DNA of 32,974 bases from JAAYZK01 sp964535025 (GTDB lineage: Bacteria > Planctomycetota > Phycisphaerae > SM23-33 > FEN-1343). Under the pieces are notes generated by a model that worked only from the letters and a program-made list of their open reading frames with translations, was not told the DNA's origin and did not search any database. Where the stretch lies: positions 1-32,974 of the forward strand of contig CAZHRW010000003.1 of assembly GCA_964535025.1 (NCBI GenBank), read 5' to 3'. Every line of letters begins with the position of its first letter. Within the stretch, counting starts at the first letter, position 1. Position numbers and translations under genes: made by a program. This document shows positions 6,478 through 14,152 of the stretch, piece after piece.

Positions 6478-7286
6478 CCGCACCGAACACGCACCCGCCC
6501 GACGGCGGCGACAGCCCGCTGGCCTACGTCCTCGCCGCCGACATCGGCAACACACGCATCACACTGGGCGTGGTCCAGGGCGAGACGGCCTACTCCCAGG
6601 TGACCGTCACCCCCGACGACCGCAACGCGATGGCCGAGCTGATCCAACAGATGTGGGAGGCGATGACCCCGCCCCGCCGCATCGTCGCCTCCAGCGTCGC
6701 GCCGCCGTCGCTGGCGGTTTTCCGCGAGGTCGTCCGGGAGACCCTCGACGAGCCCGTCGCCGTCGTCGGCGAGGACGTCCCCCTGCCCATCGCCGTGGGC
6801 ATCCCCCACCCCGAGCGGATCGGCACCGACCGGCTCTGCTGCGCCGCCGCCGCCTTCGGCCGCCTGCAGCAGCAGTGCGTCGTGGTCGACCTCGGCACCG
6901 CCATCACCGTCGACTGCGTCAGCAACGACGGCGTCTTCCTCGGCGGGGCGATCCTCCCGGGCCTGCGGATGCAGGCCCGCGCCCTGCACGAGGGCACCGC
7001 CCGCCTGCCCGAGATCGAGCCGGCCGAGCCCGAGGGCGTCTTCGGCGCCGACACCGCCGACGCCATCCGCTCGGGCATCGTCGCGGGCGTCCGCGGGGCA
7101 GTGCGGTCGCTGATCGAGGCCTACGCCACGGCGTTGAACCAGTGGCCCGTCGTCGTCACCACCGGCGGCGACGCCGTCCTGTTCGGCAACCCCCAGGGCA
7201 TCGTCCAGGCCCAGGCGCCCCCCCTGTGCCTGTTGGGCATCGCCAGGGCGCTCTACCAGTCGCTGGCGGCCAAGAGCAACGTGTGA
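6474..7286 (+). CDS. coaX: Type III pantothenate kinase
   Basis: It phosphorylates pantothenate, the first step of coenzyme A synthesis. The 270 residues belong to the ASKHA fold. ADIGNTR (22-28) is the phosphate-1 loop with the expected Asp23. IGTDR (116-120) is the pantothenate-site motif, and VVVDLGTAITVD (136-147) with GGAILPGL follow as in the family. VVVTTGGDA near the C-terminus forms the adenosine motif. ATG at 6474 overlaps the obg stop as ATGA and is preceded by AGGAG at 6461-6465. About 15 extra residues precede the first strand. The TGA overlaps the GTG of the next gene, so obg, coaX and the MnmE-like gene form one coupled unit. Confidence 0.93.
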   Translation: MTAPNTHPPDGGDSPLAYVLAADIGNTRITLGVVQGETAYSQVTVTPDDRNAMAELIQQMWEAMTPPRRIVASSVAPPSLAVFREVVRETLDEPVAVVGEDVPLPIAVGIPHPERIGTDRLCCAAAAFGRLQQQCVVVDLGTAITVDCVSNDGVFLGGAILPGLRMQARALHEGTARLPEIEPAEPEGVFGADTADAIRSGIVAGVRGAVRSLIEAYATALNQWPVVVTTGGDAVLFGNPQGIVQAQAPPLCLLGIARALYQSLAAKSNV

Positions 7287-8443
7287 ACCCGGCCGACCGC
7301 ACCACAGCGACCCTCACCACCCCGCCCGGCATGGGGGGCATCGCCGTGATCGTCCTGCGGGGGGACCGGACCGCCGCGGTGCTCGAACAGGTCTTTCGGC
7401 CGCACCGACGATCGCTGAAGACCCTGCCGCCCGACCGGCTGTGCCTCGGCGCGCTGGTCGACGGCGACGAGATCCTCGATGAGGCGCTCGTGACGCTCAC
7501 CGACGGCGGCCGCTGCGCCGAGATCAACCTCCACGGCGGCCCCCGCATCACCCAGCGGGCCCTCGACCTGCTCGAGCGGGCCGGCGCGGCCGTCCTCGAG
7601 CCGGACCCGGCCCGGCCGATCCATGCGGACCCCTGGCCGCTGGCGGCGCCCGGGCTGAACAACCCGGCGATCGGACGGGAACTGCTGGCGTGGCTGCCGA
7701 AGGCACTGACCGCCGGCGTCGTGACGGCCCTCACGCACCAGTGGTCGGCGGGCCTCAGCCGCCTGGCCCGCGACGCGATCGACGACCCCGCCGGTCACGC
7801 CGACGCCCTGGCCGCGGCCGCCGAGCGATACGAGGTGATGCATCTGGCCCTGCACCCGCCCGAGGTCGCCGTCGCCGGGCCGCCGAACGCCGGCAAGAGC
7901 ACGCTGGCCAACGCCCTGGTGGGCCGGCCGGTCTCGATCGTGACCGACCGGGCGGGTACGACGCGGGACTGGGTCCGCACATCGGCCGACCTGGACGGCC
8001 TGGGGGTGTGGTTGACGGATACGGCCGGGCTGTGGACGCCCGAGGACCGGATCGATCAGCTCGCCGTCGATCGCGCCTGGCAGCGCGTGGACGCCGCCGA
8101 CCTCGTTCTGGCCGTCTTCGACGCCGCCGACCCGCCGGACGCGGACGATCCGCACTGGCGGCGCCTCCTGGGCGAGCCGCGCGTCCTGCTCGTCGCCAAC
8201 AAGACCGACCTCGCCGCCGCCCCGCCGGACGTCGCGGCCGTCTCCGCCCGCGGCGCGGACGGCCTGGCGGCCCTCCGCCGCAGGATCCGACACCGCCTCG
8301 GCGCCGGCGACCTCGACCCCGCCGCCCCCGCCGCCTTCACCGAGCGCCAGGCGACCGCCCTGGCTACCGCCGCCGTCGCCGCTCGCCAGGGCGACGCCCC
8401 GCGCGCCGGCGCGGTGCTGGCAGCGCTGCTCGCCGAAGGCTGA
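7283..8443 (+). CDS. MnmE-like GTPase lacking the C-terminal catalytic cysteine
   Basis: MnmE, with MnmG, modifies wobble uridines of tRNA. This 386-residue protein has an MnmE-type N-terminal domain (about 5-105: TPPGMGGIAVI and AEINLHGGPR, matching the folate-binding module). Its GTPase domain has G1 GPPNAGKS (199-206), AGTTRD as G2, DTAG (246-249), NKTD (306-309) and SARG as G5. It ends in LLAEG, without the C-x-G-K motif that closes genuine MnmE and whose Cys is needed for modification. It is also well below the usual length of about 450. The start is GTG at 7283, overlapping the coaX stop as GTGA. Either it is a diverged paralogue with another role, or the modification has been lost. A true mnmE may exist elsewhere. 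Confidence 0.8.
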   Translation: MNPADRTTATLTTPPGMGGIAVIVLRGDRTAAVLEQVFRPHRRSLKTLPPDRLCLGALVDGDEILDEALVTLTDGGRCAEINLHGGPRITQRALDLLERAGAAVLEPDPARPIHADPWPLAAPGLNNPAIGRELLAWLPKALTAGVVTALTHQWSAGLSRLARDAIDDPAGHADALAAAAERYEVMHLALHPPEVAVAGPPNAGKSTLANALVGRPVSIVTDRAGTTRDWVRTSADLDGLGVWLTDTAGLWTPEDRIDQLAVDRAWQRVDAADLVLAVFDAADPPDADDPHWRRLLGEPRVLLVANKTDLAAAPPDVAAVSARGADGLAALRRRIRHRLGAGDLDPAAPAAFTERQATALATAAVAARQGDAPRAGAVLAALLAEG

Positions 8444-8556
8444 CGGCCCGCTCACCGGCCCTTGCGTCACACGTCCGGTTTCCCGGCTGAACAACGGGGC
8501 TTGAACCGTCCACGAGATGGACATACCACACGCGCCGACGGCCGATCCGGCTGGCA

Positions 8557-9387
8557 CTACGCCAGCGGCTTGTACCAGACGTTCATGCTTTCGATCCGGC
8601 CGGCGATGTCGGTGTTGTTGACGAGGGTGCCGGCGAAGCGGTAGTTCTGGCGGGCGAAGGTGATGTTCATCCCGGCCGAGACGGCCCGGGCGATGGTGTA
8701 GGCCGTGCGGATGCCGCGGCGGGGCATCTCGGCCTCCATGGCGATCAGCAGGTGCGTCGCCAGGCCCTGGCCGCGACAGTCCGGGCGGGTCGCGAAATCG
8801 CTCATCTCGACGTGGCCGGCGGCGCGGTCCATCTCGGCCGAGGCGACGGCGACCAGCTCGTCGCCGCGCCAGGCGCCGACGTAAAGCACGTGGCTGGCCA
8901 TCGTTTCGCGGAGGAAGGCCGGCTCGTGGATCGGGAAGGGGTACGTGGCGAAGACCTCGCGGTACAGCGCCGCCATGGCCGCGACGTCGGCGGCCGTGCA
9001 GGTCCGCAGGGAAACGCCCTCCGGCAGCGGCCCGGCGGGCGAGGCGGCCTTGCTCATCGCCAACTCGAGCACATCGCGCAGGCGGTCGGCCTCGGGGGCG
9101 TCGGCGCGGGTTTCGTCGAGGTATTTGCCGAGGAACAGGCCCGCTTCGCCGTCGAACAGCGCCGGGACGGTCGCCTCGGTGCGGTAGCCCGCGCGGACGA
9201 AGGCGTCGCCGGCGGCGGCGGGGACCTTGGCGAACAGCTTGGTGTAGCCGTGCTCGGCGGCGAGGGCGTCGGCGTGGGTGAGCACGGCGTCGGCCTCGCG
9301 GGGCGACAGCTTCATCACGTAGACGCGGTCGCTGGCCTTGCCGTGCTGGATCCTGGACGTCCCGAGGGTTGCAACGGTATCACACAT
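8557..9387 (-). CDS. ablB: Beta-lysine N-epsilon-acetyltransferase (putative AblB)
   Basis: Predicted to acetylate L-beta-lysine to N-epsilon-acetyl-beta-lysine, an osmolyte known from methanogens and some bacteria. The 276 residues match the AblB layout: an N-terminal alpha/beta part (about 20-95, with VYVMKL and KLFAKVPA), a linker, then a GNAT domain (about 123-270) with the acetyl-CoA loop RPDCRGQGLATHLL (201-214) and NITFARQNYRFAG. The first part alone would be hard to assign. The presence of lysine 2,3-aminomutase in the same operon makes this call firm. ATG at 9387 lies 2 bp after the stop of the ATPase gene. It is the last gene of the marR-kamA operon and converges with the MnmE-like gene; no clear terminator was seen in the 113-bp gap. 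Confidence 0.88.
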   Translation of the reverse strand: MCDTVATLGTSRIQHGKASDRVYVMKLSPREADAVLTHADALAAEHGYTKLFAKVPAAAGDAFVRAGYRTEATVPALFDGEAGLFLGKYLDETRADAPEADRLRDVLELAMSKAASPAGPLPEGVSLRTCTAADVAAMAALYREVFATYPFPIHEPAFLRETMASHVLYVGAWRGDELVAVASAEMDRAAGHVEMSDFATRPDCRGQGLATHLLIAMEAEMPRRGIRTAYTIARAVSAGMNITFARQNYRFAGTLVNNTDIAGRIESMNVWYKPLA

Positions 9388-9389
9388 CA

Positions 9390-10088
9390 CTATTGCTCCA
9401 AAGCCGCCCCGCCGATCTGCTGGAGAATAGCCTCCACGCCGCCGGTGGCGACGACGCGCCCGTCGGCGAGCACCACGCCGTGCGTCGCGACGTCCCTGGC
9501 GAACAGCAGGTCGTGCGTGACGATGACGAAGTGGGTTTCCTCGCGCAGCTCGCGGAGCCACGCGGCGAACTCGCGGGTGGTCTTGGCGTCCAGGGCCGAG
9601 GTGGGCTCGTCGAGGAGCATGTACTCCGGCCGCAGCACGAGTCCGCGGGCGATCGCCACGCGTTGGGCCTGGCCGCCCGAGATCTGGGCGGGGTAGTGGT
9701 CGGCCAGGTCCGCGATGCCGAGCCGTTCGAGGATGCCCATCGCGTCGGCCCGCGCCTCGGCGCCGCTGACGCCCAAGGTCTTAACCGGTGCGAGGGTCAT
9801 ATTCTCCAGCGCGGTCAGGTGCGGAAACAGGTACAGTCGCTGGAAGACCACGCCGATCCGGCGGCGGAACTGGCGCTCGGGGATCTCGCCGATGTCGGTG
9901 CCGTCCAGGCGGATGGTGCCGGGCGGGGCCGGGAGGAACCGTCCGATGCAGTTGAGCAGCGTGGTCTTGCCCGAGCCGCTCTCGCCCACCACCGCCAGCA
10001 CGTGCTCGGGCGGGAACGCCAGCGACACATCCTCCAGCGCCCGGGTCCCGTCGGCGTAGTCGAAGGTCAGATGTTCGATCTCAATCAT
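9390..10088 (-). CDS. Polar amino acid ABC transporter, ATP-binding protein
   Basis: Drives import through the adjacent permease. The 232 residues carry every ABC ATPase motif: Walker A GESGSGKT (35-42), Q-loop VFQRLYLFPH (81-90), signature ISGGQ (136-140), Walker B YMLLDEP (156-162), the D-loop SALD and the switch His in VTHD. Similarity is closest to GlnQ/ArtP-type ATPases of the polar amino acid uptake family. ATG at 10088 overlaps the end of the permease gene by 8 bp, so expression is coupled. The substrate cannot be read from the sequence. Given the neighbours, lysine or an acetylated beta-lysine-type solute is plausible (inference). Confidence 0.92.
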   Translation of the reverse strand: MIEIEHLTFDYADGTRALEDVSLAFPPEHVLAVVGESGSGKTTLLNCIGRFLPAPPGTIRLDGTDIGEIPERQFRRRIGVVFQRLYLFPHLTALENMTLAPVKTLGVSGAEARADAMGILERLGIADLADHYPAQISGGQAQRVAIARGLVLRPEYMLLDEPTSALDAKTTREFAAWLRELREETHFVIVTHDLLFARDVATHGVVLADGRVVATGGVEAILQQIGGAALEQ

Positions 10089-11547
10089 GGGCGAAGCCTC
10101 GCCGTTTGATTCGGATTTCCAGGTACGACGCCGCCTTCATCAACGGGAACGTCACGGCGAAGAACATCACGGCGACGATGAAGTAGTACTTACGGGGCTC
10201 CCACGTCGCGCTGATGATCGACTGGGCCTGGCTGACGACCTCCGTCACGGCCACGACCGACACCAGCGCGGTGTCCTTGGTCAGGGCCACCACCGAATTC
10301 ATCAGGGACGGCATGGCGATGCGGAACGCCTGGGGCCAGATCACCGCGAAAAACGCCTGCCCGCGGGACAGCCCCAAGGCCCGGCAGGCCATGACCTGCC
10401 CGCGATCGACGCTCATCAGCCCCGAGCGAACGACCTCGGCCATGTAGGCCATCGCGTTGACGCCGAGGGTTCCCGCCGCCGCGACGTACGACGGCAGGCC
10501 CAGGCCCCACCAGGCGAACAGCAGTTGGATCAGGACCGGCGTGCCGCGCAAGAAGTCCACGACCGTCCGCAGCGGCCACTTCACCACCGCCATCACGCCC
10601 CGGTCGCTGTTGAGCACCAGCCCGCACGGCACGGCCAGGACAAACCCGACCGACAGCGCCACCGCCGCGATACTGAGCGTCTTGGCGAACCCGGTCAGCA
10701 ATTTGCGGGCGATGACGCCCAGGGACATCTCGCCCTCGTCGGCGGCCGTCTTGCCGGTGCCGAAGTAGCGATGATGAATGGCATCCATCGTGCCATCTTC
10801 TTCCATCGCCTTCAGGGCGCGGTTGATCTCGGCCAGCAGCGCCGTGTCTTCCTTGCGAACGGGGATGGCCATCTCTTCGGTGTAGAGCATCCGCCCCACC
10901 GGCACGAAGTCGCGCCCGGCCGAGCGGATCTGCCACCGCCCCACCAGATCGTCGCTGACGAAGCCGGCGATCCGCCGCTGCTGGAGCATCTCGAAGATCT
11001 CCGGCGTGCCCTTGTACGTGCGGACGTCCACGTCGGGATGCTGTGTCTCGAGATACCGCTGGTACGTCTCGCCCAGAACGGCGGCGATCTTCCGCTGCTG
11101 GCACTCCCGGATGCTGTAGATCTTGTACGGGTTGTCGCGATGCACGAACAACTGCGCGCCGCTGCGGTAATACGGACGGGAGAAGTTCACCTTCTCGGCC
11201 CGGTTGGGCGTGATGGCCATCGAGCCGATGATCGCGTCGTACTTGCCCGACAGCAGGCCGCCGAGAATCGAGTCCCACTCGGTGGGGACGAAGCGGACCT
11301 CCCGCCCGAGACGTTCGGCGATCTCCCGGGAAACATCCACGTCGAACCCCGTCAGGGTGCCCTGGCTGTCGTAGTAGCTGAAGGGCGGGTACTTGCCCGT
11401 CAGCGCCACCCGCAGCATGTCGGGCGCCTCGTCGTCCTGGGCCAGCGCGGCCGGCGCCGCGGTCAGCAGCAGCACTCCCGCCAGCGCCCAGCAGGCCGCA
11501 CGCACGCCACGGCCGCGCCATCGGTGGAAGCGGCCGGGCTCAGCCAT
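10081..11547 (-). CDS. Fused substrate-binding protein and permease of a polar amino acid ABC transporter
   Basis: One 488-residue polypeptide joins two usually separate parts. A signal peptide (about 1-36, ending PAALAQD) is followed by a periplasmic type 3 solute-binding domain (about 45-265: LRVALTGKYPPFSYYD, FDVDVSREIAERLG, YDAIIGSMAITPNRAEKV). A permease domain (about 285-480) has roughly five membrane segments and the cytoplasmic EAA-type loop MACRALGLSRGQAFFAVIWP that contacts the ATPase. This binding-protein/permease fusion is known for glutamine-type importers. ATG at 11547 is chosen over the GTG just before it because AGGA lies 5 nt upstream. It overlaps kamA by 8 bp and the ATPase gene by 8 bp. 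Substrate is uncertain. Confidence 0.92.
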   Translation of the reverse strand: MAEPGRFHRWRGRGVRAACWALAGVLLLTAAPAALAQDDEAPDMLRVALTGKYPPFSYYDSQGTLTGFDVDVSREIAERLGREVRFVPTEWDSILGGLLSGKYDAIIGSMAITPNRAEKVNFSRPYYRSGAQLFVHRDNPYKIYSIRECQQRKIAAVLGETYQRYLETQHPDVDVRTYKGTPEIFEMLQQRRIAGFVSDDLVGRWQIRSAGRDFVPVGRMLYTEEMAIPVRKEDTALLAEINRALKAMEEDGTMDAIHHRYFGTGKTAADEGEMSLGVIARKLLTGFAKTLSIAAVALSVGFVLAVPCGLVLNSDRGVMAVVKWPLRTVVDFLRGTPVLIQLLFAWWGLGLPSYVAAAGTLGVNAMAYMAEVVRSGLMSVDRGQVMACRALGLSRGQAFFAVIWPQAFRIAMPSLMNSVVALTKDTALVSVVAVTEVVSQAQSIISATWEPRKYYFIVAVMFFAVTFPLMKAASYLEIRIKRRGFAHD

Positions 11548-12865
11548 CACGATCCTCGCTGTCCCGCCGGTCGTAGCGGTCGGTGTGCTGGGGCACCAGG
11601 GAGATCGTCTTGTCGTGGTCGCTGAGGAGCTTCTCGATGCCCACGGCGTTGCGTTCCTCGTCGGCGTCGTTGAGCGCCAGCGTCAGGTCGCACTGGTCGC
11701 AGTTGCGGTCGCAGAAGATCGGCTCGTAGCTGTCGGGCTCCTTGTAGGTCGTGATGACGCCCTCGTAGTTCCGCAGCACGACCTTGTTGGTCGACCAGGA
11801 GATCAGGTAGTTGGGCATCACGGGGATCTTCCCGCCGCCGCCCGGGGCGTCGATGACGTACGTCGGCACGCAGAAGCCGCTGGTGTGGCCGATGAGGCTC
11901 TCCAGGATCTCGATGCCCTTGCCCACCGGCGTGCGGAAGTGCGACAGGCCTTCCGACAAGTCGCACTGGTAGAGGTAGTACGGCCGCACGCGGTTGGCCA
12001 CGAGCTTGTGGACCAGCGCCCGCATGATCCGCGGGCAGTCGTTCACACCCGCCAGCAGCACCGACTGGTTGCCCAGCGGGATGCCCGCGTCGGCCAGCTT
12101 CGCCAGGGCATGCCGCGACGACTTGGTCACCTCCCGCGGATGGTTGAAGTGGGTGTTGATCCACAGCGGCTGATGCCGTCGCAACATCTCGACCAGCTCG
12201 TCGGTGATCCGGTACGGCAGCACCACCGGCGTGCGGGTGCCGATGCGGACCACCTCGACGTGCTCGATGGCGTCCAGCTCGGTGAGGATCCAATCGAGAT
12301 AGTTGTCCTCCAGCAGGAACGGATCCCCGCCCGACAGCAGCACGTCGCGGATCTGCGGCGTGTTGCGGATGTAGTCCAGCCCCGCGGAGATCTGCTCGCG
12401 CGACGGAATCGAATCGACGTCGCCCACCCGGCGCTTGCGGGTGCAGTGGCGGCAGTACATCGCGCAGCTGTTGCTCACCAGCAGCAGCACCCGGTCGGGA
12501 TAGCGGTGCGTGAGCCCCGCCACCGGACTGTCGGCGTCCTCGTGCAGCGGATCGGCCATGTCGCTCGGGCAGACGATCAGCTCGCGGGGCGAGGGAAACG
12601 CCTGCTTGAACACCGGATCGTTCTCGATGTCATGGGTGTCGATCAGCGACAGATAGTACGGCGTGATCGACAGGGGGAACTTCGCTATCGTCCGTTCGAC
12701 CCGCTCGCGCTCGTCCGGCGTGAACTTCACGCCGAGCGACTGCTCGAAGGTGTCGATGTCGCGGATCGCGTGGCGGAGCTGCCAGCGCCAATCCCGCCAA
12801 TGGGGATGGGTGGTCTGATCGGCGATGGCGGCGGTCGTCTTGGTGTTCGTCTGTAGTATTGTCAT
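11540..12865 (-). CDS. kamA: Lysine 2,3-aminomutase (AblA)
   Basis: A radical SAM, PLP-dependent enzyme that converts L-lysine to L-beta-lysine. In the 441 residues the [4Fe-4S] motif is CAMYCRHC (Cys134, Cys138, Cys141). The PLP lysine is Lys346 in PGGGGKIPVMPNY, and a C-terminal cysteine set CDRNCDQC (385-392) with Cys277 matches the zinc site of the clostridial enzyme. GGDPFLL and SSRHALAKLADAGIPLGNQ are also family hallmarks. ATG at 12865 overlaps the marR stop as ATGA. With ablB at the end of the same operon it forms the two-step route to acetyl-beta-lysine, arguing for osmolyte synthesis rather than lysine fermentation. Confidence 0.97.
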   Translation of the reverse strand: MTILQTNTKTTAAIADQTTHPHWRDWRWQLRHAIRDIDTFEQSLGVKFTPDERERVERTIAKFPLSITPYYLSLIDTHDIENDPVFKQAFPSPRELIVCPSDMADPLHEDADSPVAGLTHRYPDRVLLLVSNSCAMYCRHCTRKRRVGDVDSIPSREQISAGLDYIRNTPQIRDVLLSGGDPFLLEDNYLDWILTELDAIEHVEVVRIGTRTPVVLPYRITDELVEMLRRHQPLWINTHFNHPREVTKSSRHALAKLADAGIPLGNQSVLLAGVNDCPRIMRALVHKLVANRVRPYYLYQCDLSEGLSHFRTPVGKGIEILESLIGHTSGFCVPTYVIDAPGGGGKIPVMPNYLISWSTNKVVLRNYEGVITTYKEPDSYEPIFCDRNCDQCDLTLALNDADEERNAVGIEKLLSDHDKTISLVPQHTDRYDRRDSEDRDG

Positions 12866-13380
12866 GAACTCGGCTCCTTCGGTTCTTGGTAAGCAAAGTG
12901 TTTGGTTGCGGTTACGTGCGACGGGCCGTGAAAGGGCTGCGCCTCCATCAGCGAGACTACGCGCTCCAGCGACTGCACGATGGCCGTCCGTTCCAGTTCG
13001 GGCAGCTCGCTGAGGGCCCTCGCCAGGCGGTCCTGCAGCAACGACGGCGGCGACTGGGCCACCTCCCGCCCGGCCGGCAGCAGCTCGAGGAACACCCGAC
13101 GCCGGTCGGCCGTGCCGCGATGGCGGCGAACGTAGCCCTTCCGCTCCAGCCGGTCGACGATCCCGTTGACCGTGCTGGGGTTCAGGTCCACATCCCGCGC
13201 CAACTCCGTCAGCGTCACCCGGCCCAAACGGGCCAGACTGGTCAGGCAGATCATCTGCGGCGTCGTGACGCCGAAATGATCGTTGACCTTCCGCGAGTGC
13301 ACATCCACCGCACGGATGATCCGGCGCATCGCCCGCAACACGCGGCGATCAAACTGGTTGTCCACATCCTTCTCAGTCAT
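12862..13380 (-). CDS. MarR-family transcriptional regulator
   Basis: A 172-residue winged helix-turn-helix protein. Helices at about 10-35 form the dimer part. The recognition region reads LTELARDVDLNPSTVNGIVDRL (about 57-78), followed by the wing GTADRRRVFLEL with the conserved Asp-Arg-Arg. As first gene of the operon it probably controls its own transcription and that of kamA, the transporter and ablB, perhaps in response to osmotic state or a solute (inference). No good ribosome binding site precedes ATG 13380. The C-terminal tail of about 30 residues (FHGPSHVTATKHFAY) is longer than usual and could add a sensing element. Confidence 0.9.
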   Translation of the reverse strand: MTEKDVDNQFDRRVLRAMRRIIRAVDVHSRKVNDHFGVTTPQMICLTSLARLGRVTLTELARDVDLNPSTVNGIVDRLERKGYVRRHRGTADRRRVFLELLPAGREVAQSPPSLLQDRLARALSELPELERTAIVQSLERVVSLMEAQPFHGPSHVTATKHFAYQEPKEPSS

Positions 13381-13427
13381 GGGTCACGTGAAAACACCCC
13401 CATCCTGCCCCGCGGATCAGTCCTGTC

Positions 13428-13475
13428 CGAATGATTCGTGTGCGAAAGATTATCATACTATACATCGTCGATCAA
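13428..13475 (-). promoter_or_regulatory. Candidate marR-operon promoter and operator
   Basis: On the minus strand TTGATC (13475-13470), a 17-bp spacer and TAATCT (13452-13447) form a weak promoter in a locally AT-rich stretch. Just downstream is the inverted repeat CGAAT-G-ATTCG (13428-13438), well placed for a MarR dimer. A 6-bp inverted repeat AAGGGA/TCCCTT (13474-13492) abuts the -35. Confidence 0.4.
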
Positions 13476-13532
13476 GGGAAAAACTATCCCTTCCCGGCCC
13501 CGGATCACCGGCACGGGTGTCGCCCCGCCGAC

Positions 13533-13560
13533 AATATACTATAACTCTTTTTATCACCAA
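13533..13560 (-). promoter_or_regulatory. Second candidate leftward promoter
   Basis: TTGGTG (13560-13555), a 16-bp spacer and TATATT (13538-13533) on the minus strand, inside an AT-rich island at about 13530-13570 that stands out from its GC-rich surroundings. It would give marR a leader of about 150 nt. Confidence 0.35.
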
Positions 13561-14152
13561 TCTTTATCTTGCATCCAATCGCATGGAACCACACCCGTCG
13601 GCGTTCGGGAAATCCGTCAGTTCAGCGGGCCCCGGGGCGGGAAAAAGCGGAGAAACTTTATCGTGAGCAAAAGACGCCGGGAGATCGGCCGCCGGCCCGG
13701 CTCTTGTTCACAGCGGACCTCCCCAGGCAAACAGCGTGGAATCCCACAGGTAGCCATACCCTCTTTATTAATAGTGCTTTAGGCAAACCGTCCTGGGCCG
13801 GGCGCCTCGGTTATGCAGGGCACGTCCCGGCACGGAGAGAGCTGGAGGGCAAGCGCCGTCCTCTGCGGAAGACCCCATCCCGCGCGCTTTGGATCGAACC
13901 GTCCAGCGATGATGGACGATAGGAAAAAAGCCATGGACGACCTTGCCCATCGGTGACGCCCCCGCGGGCTGGCCGCCTGCGTCTATAGACTTCTCTGTGG
14001 ACGGCCCGCCGGCCGCGCCGGAAGGGGGCCGCCCGGCGTGCCGGCAGGGCACTTGGCGCCGTACTTCCGCCCCCACACTGGACATACGCTCGAATGCGGC
14101 TGCGACGCCGCCCCCGTGGCCCAGCGGGCCGCCACGATAAGGACAAAACACC
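13561..14152. other. Long gene-free region before the trehalose genes
   Basis: No frame in this stretch combines a plausible ribosome binding site with a recognisable product. Visible elements are a second AT-rich patch near 13760-13785, a hairpin CGTCCA/TGGACG near 13895-13920 without a T run, and the palindrome GTCTATAGAC (13981-13990), which could include a -10 for the trehalose operon. No riboswitch was recognised. Confidence 0.4.

Noticed and set aside
12866..13480. Lysine riboswitch in front of marR-kamA
   Set aside because: kamA is preceded by an overlapping gene, and the leader of marR shows none of the conserved L-box segments.
13474..13492. Terminator at AAGGGA/TCCCTT
   Set aside because: The 6-bp stem is not followed by a T run on either strand; it is more likely part of the promoter/operator region.
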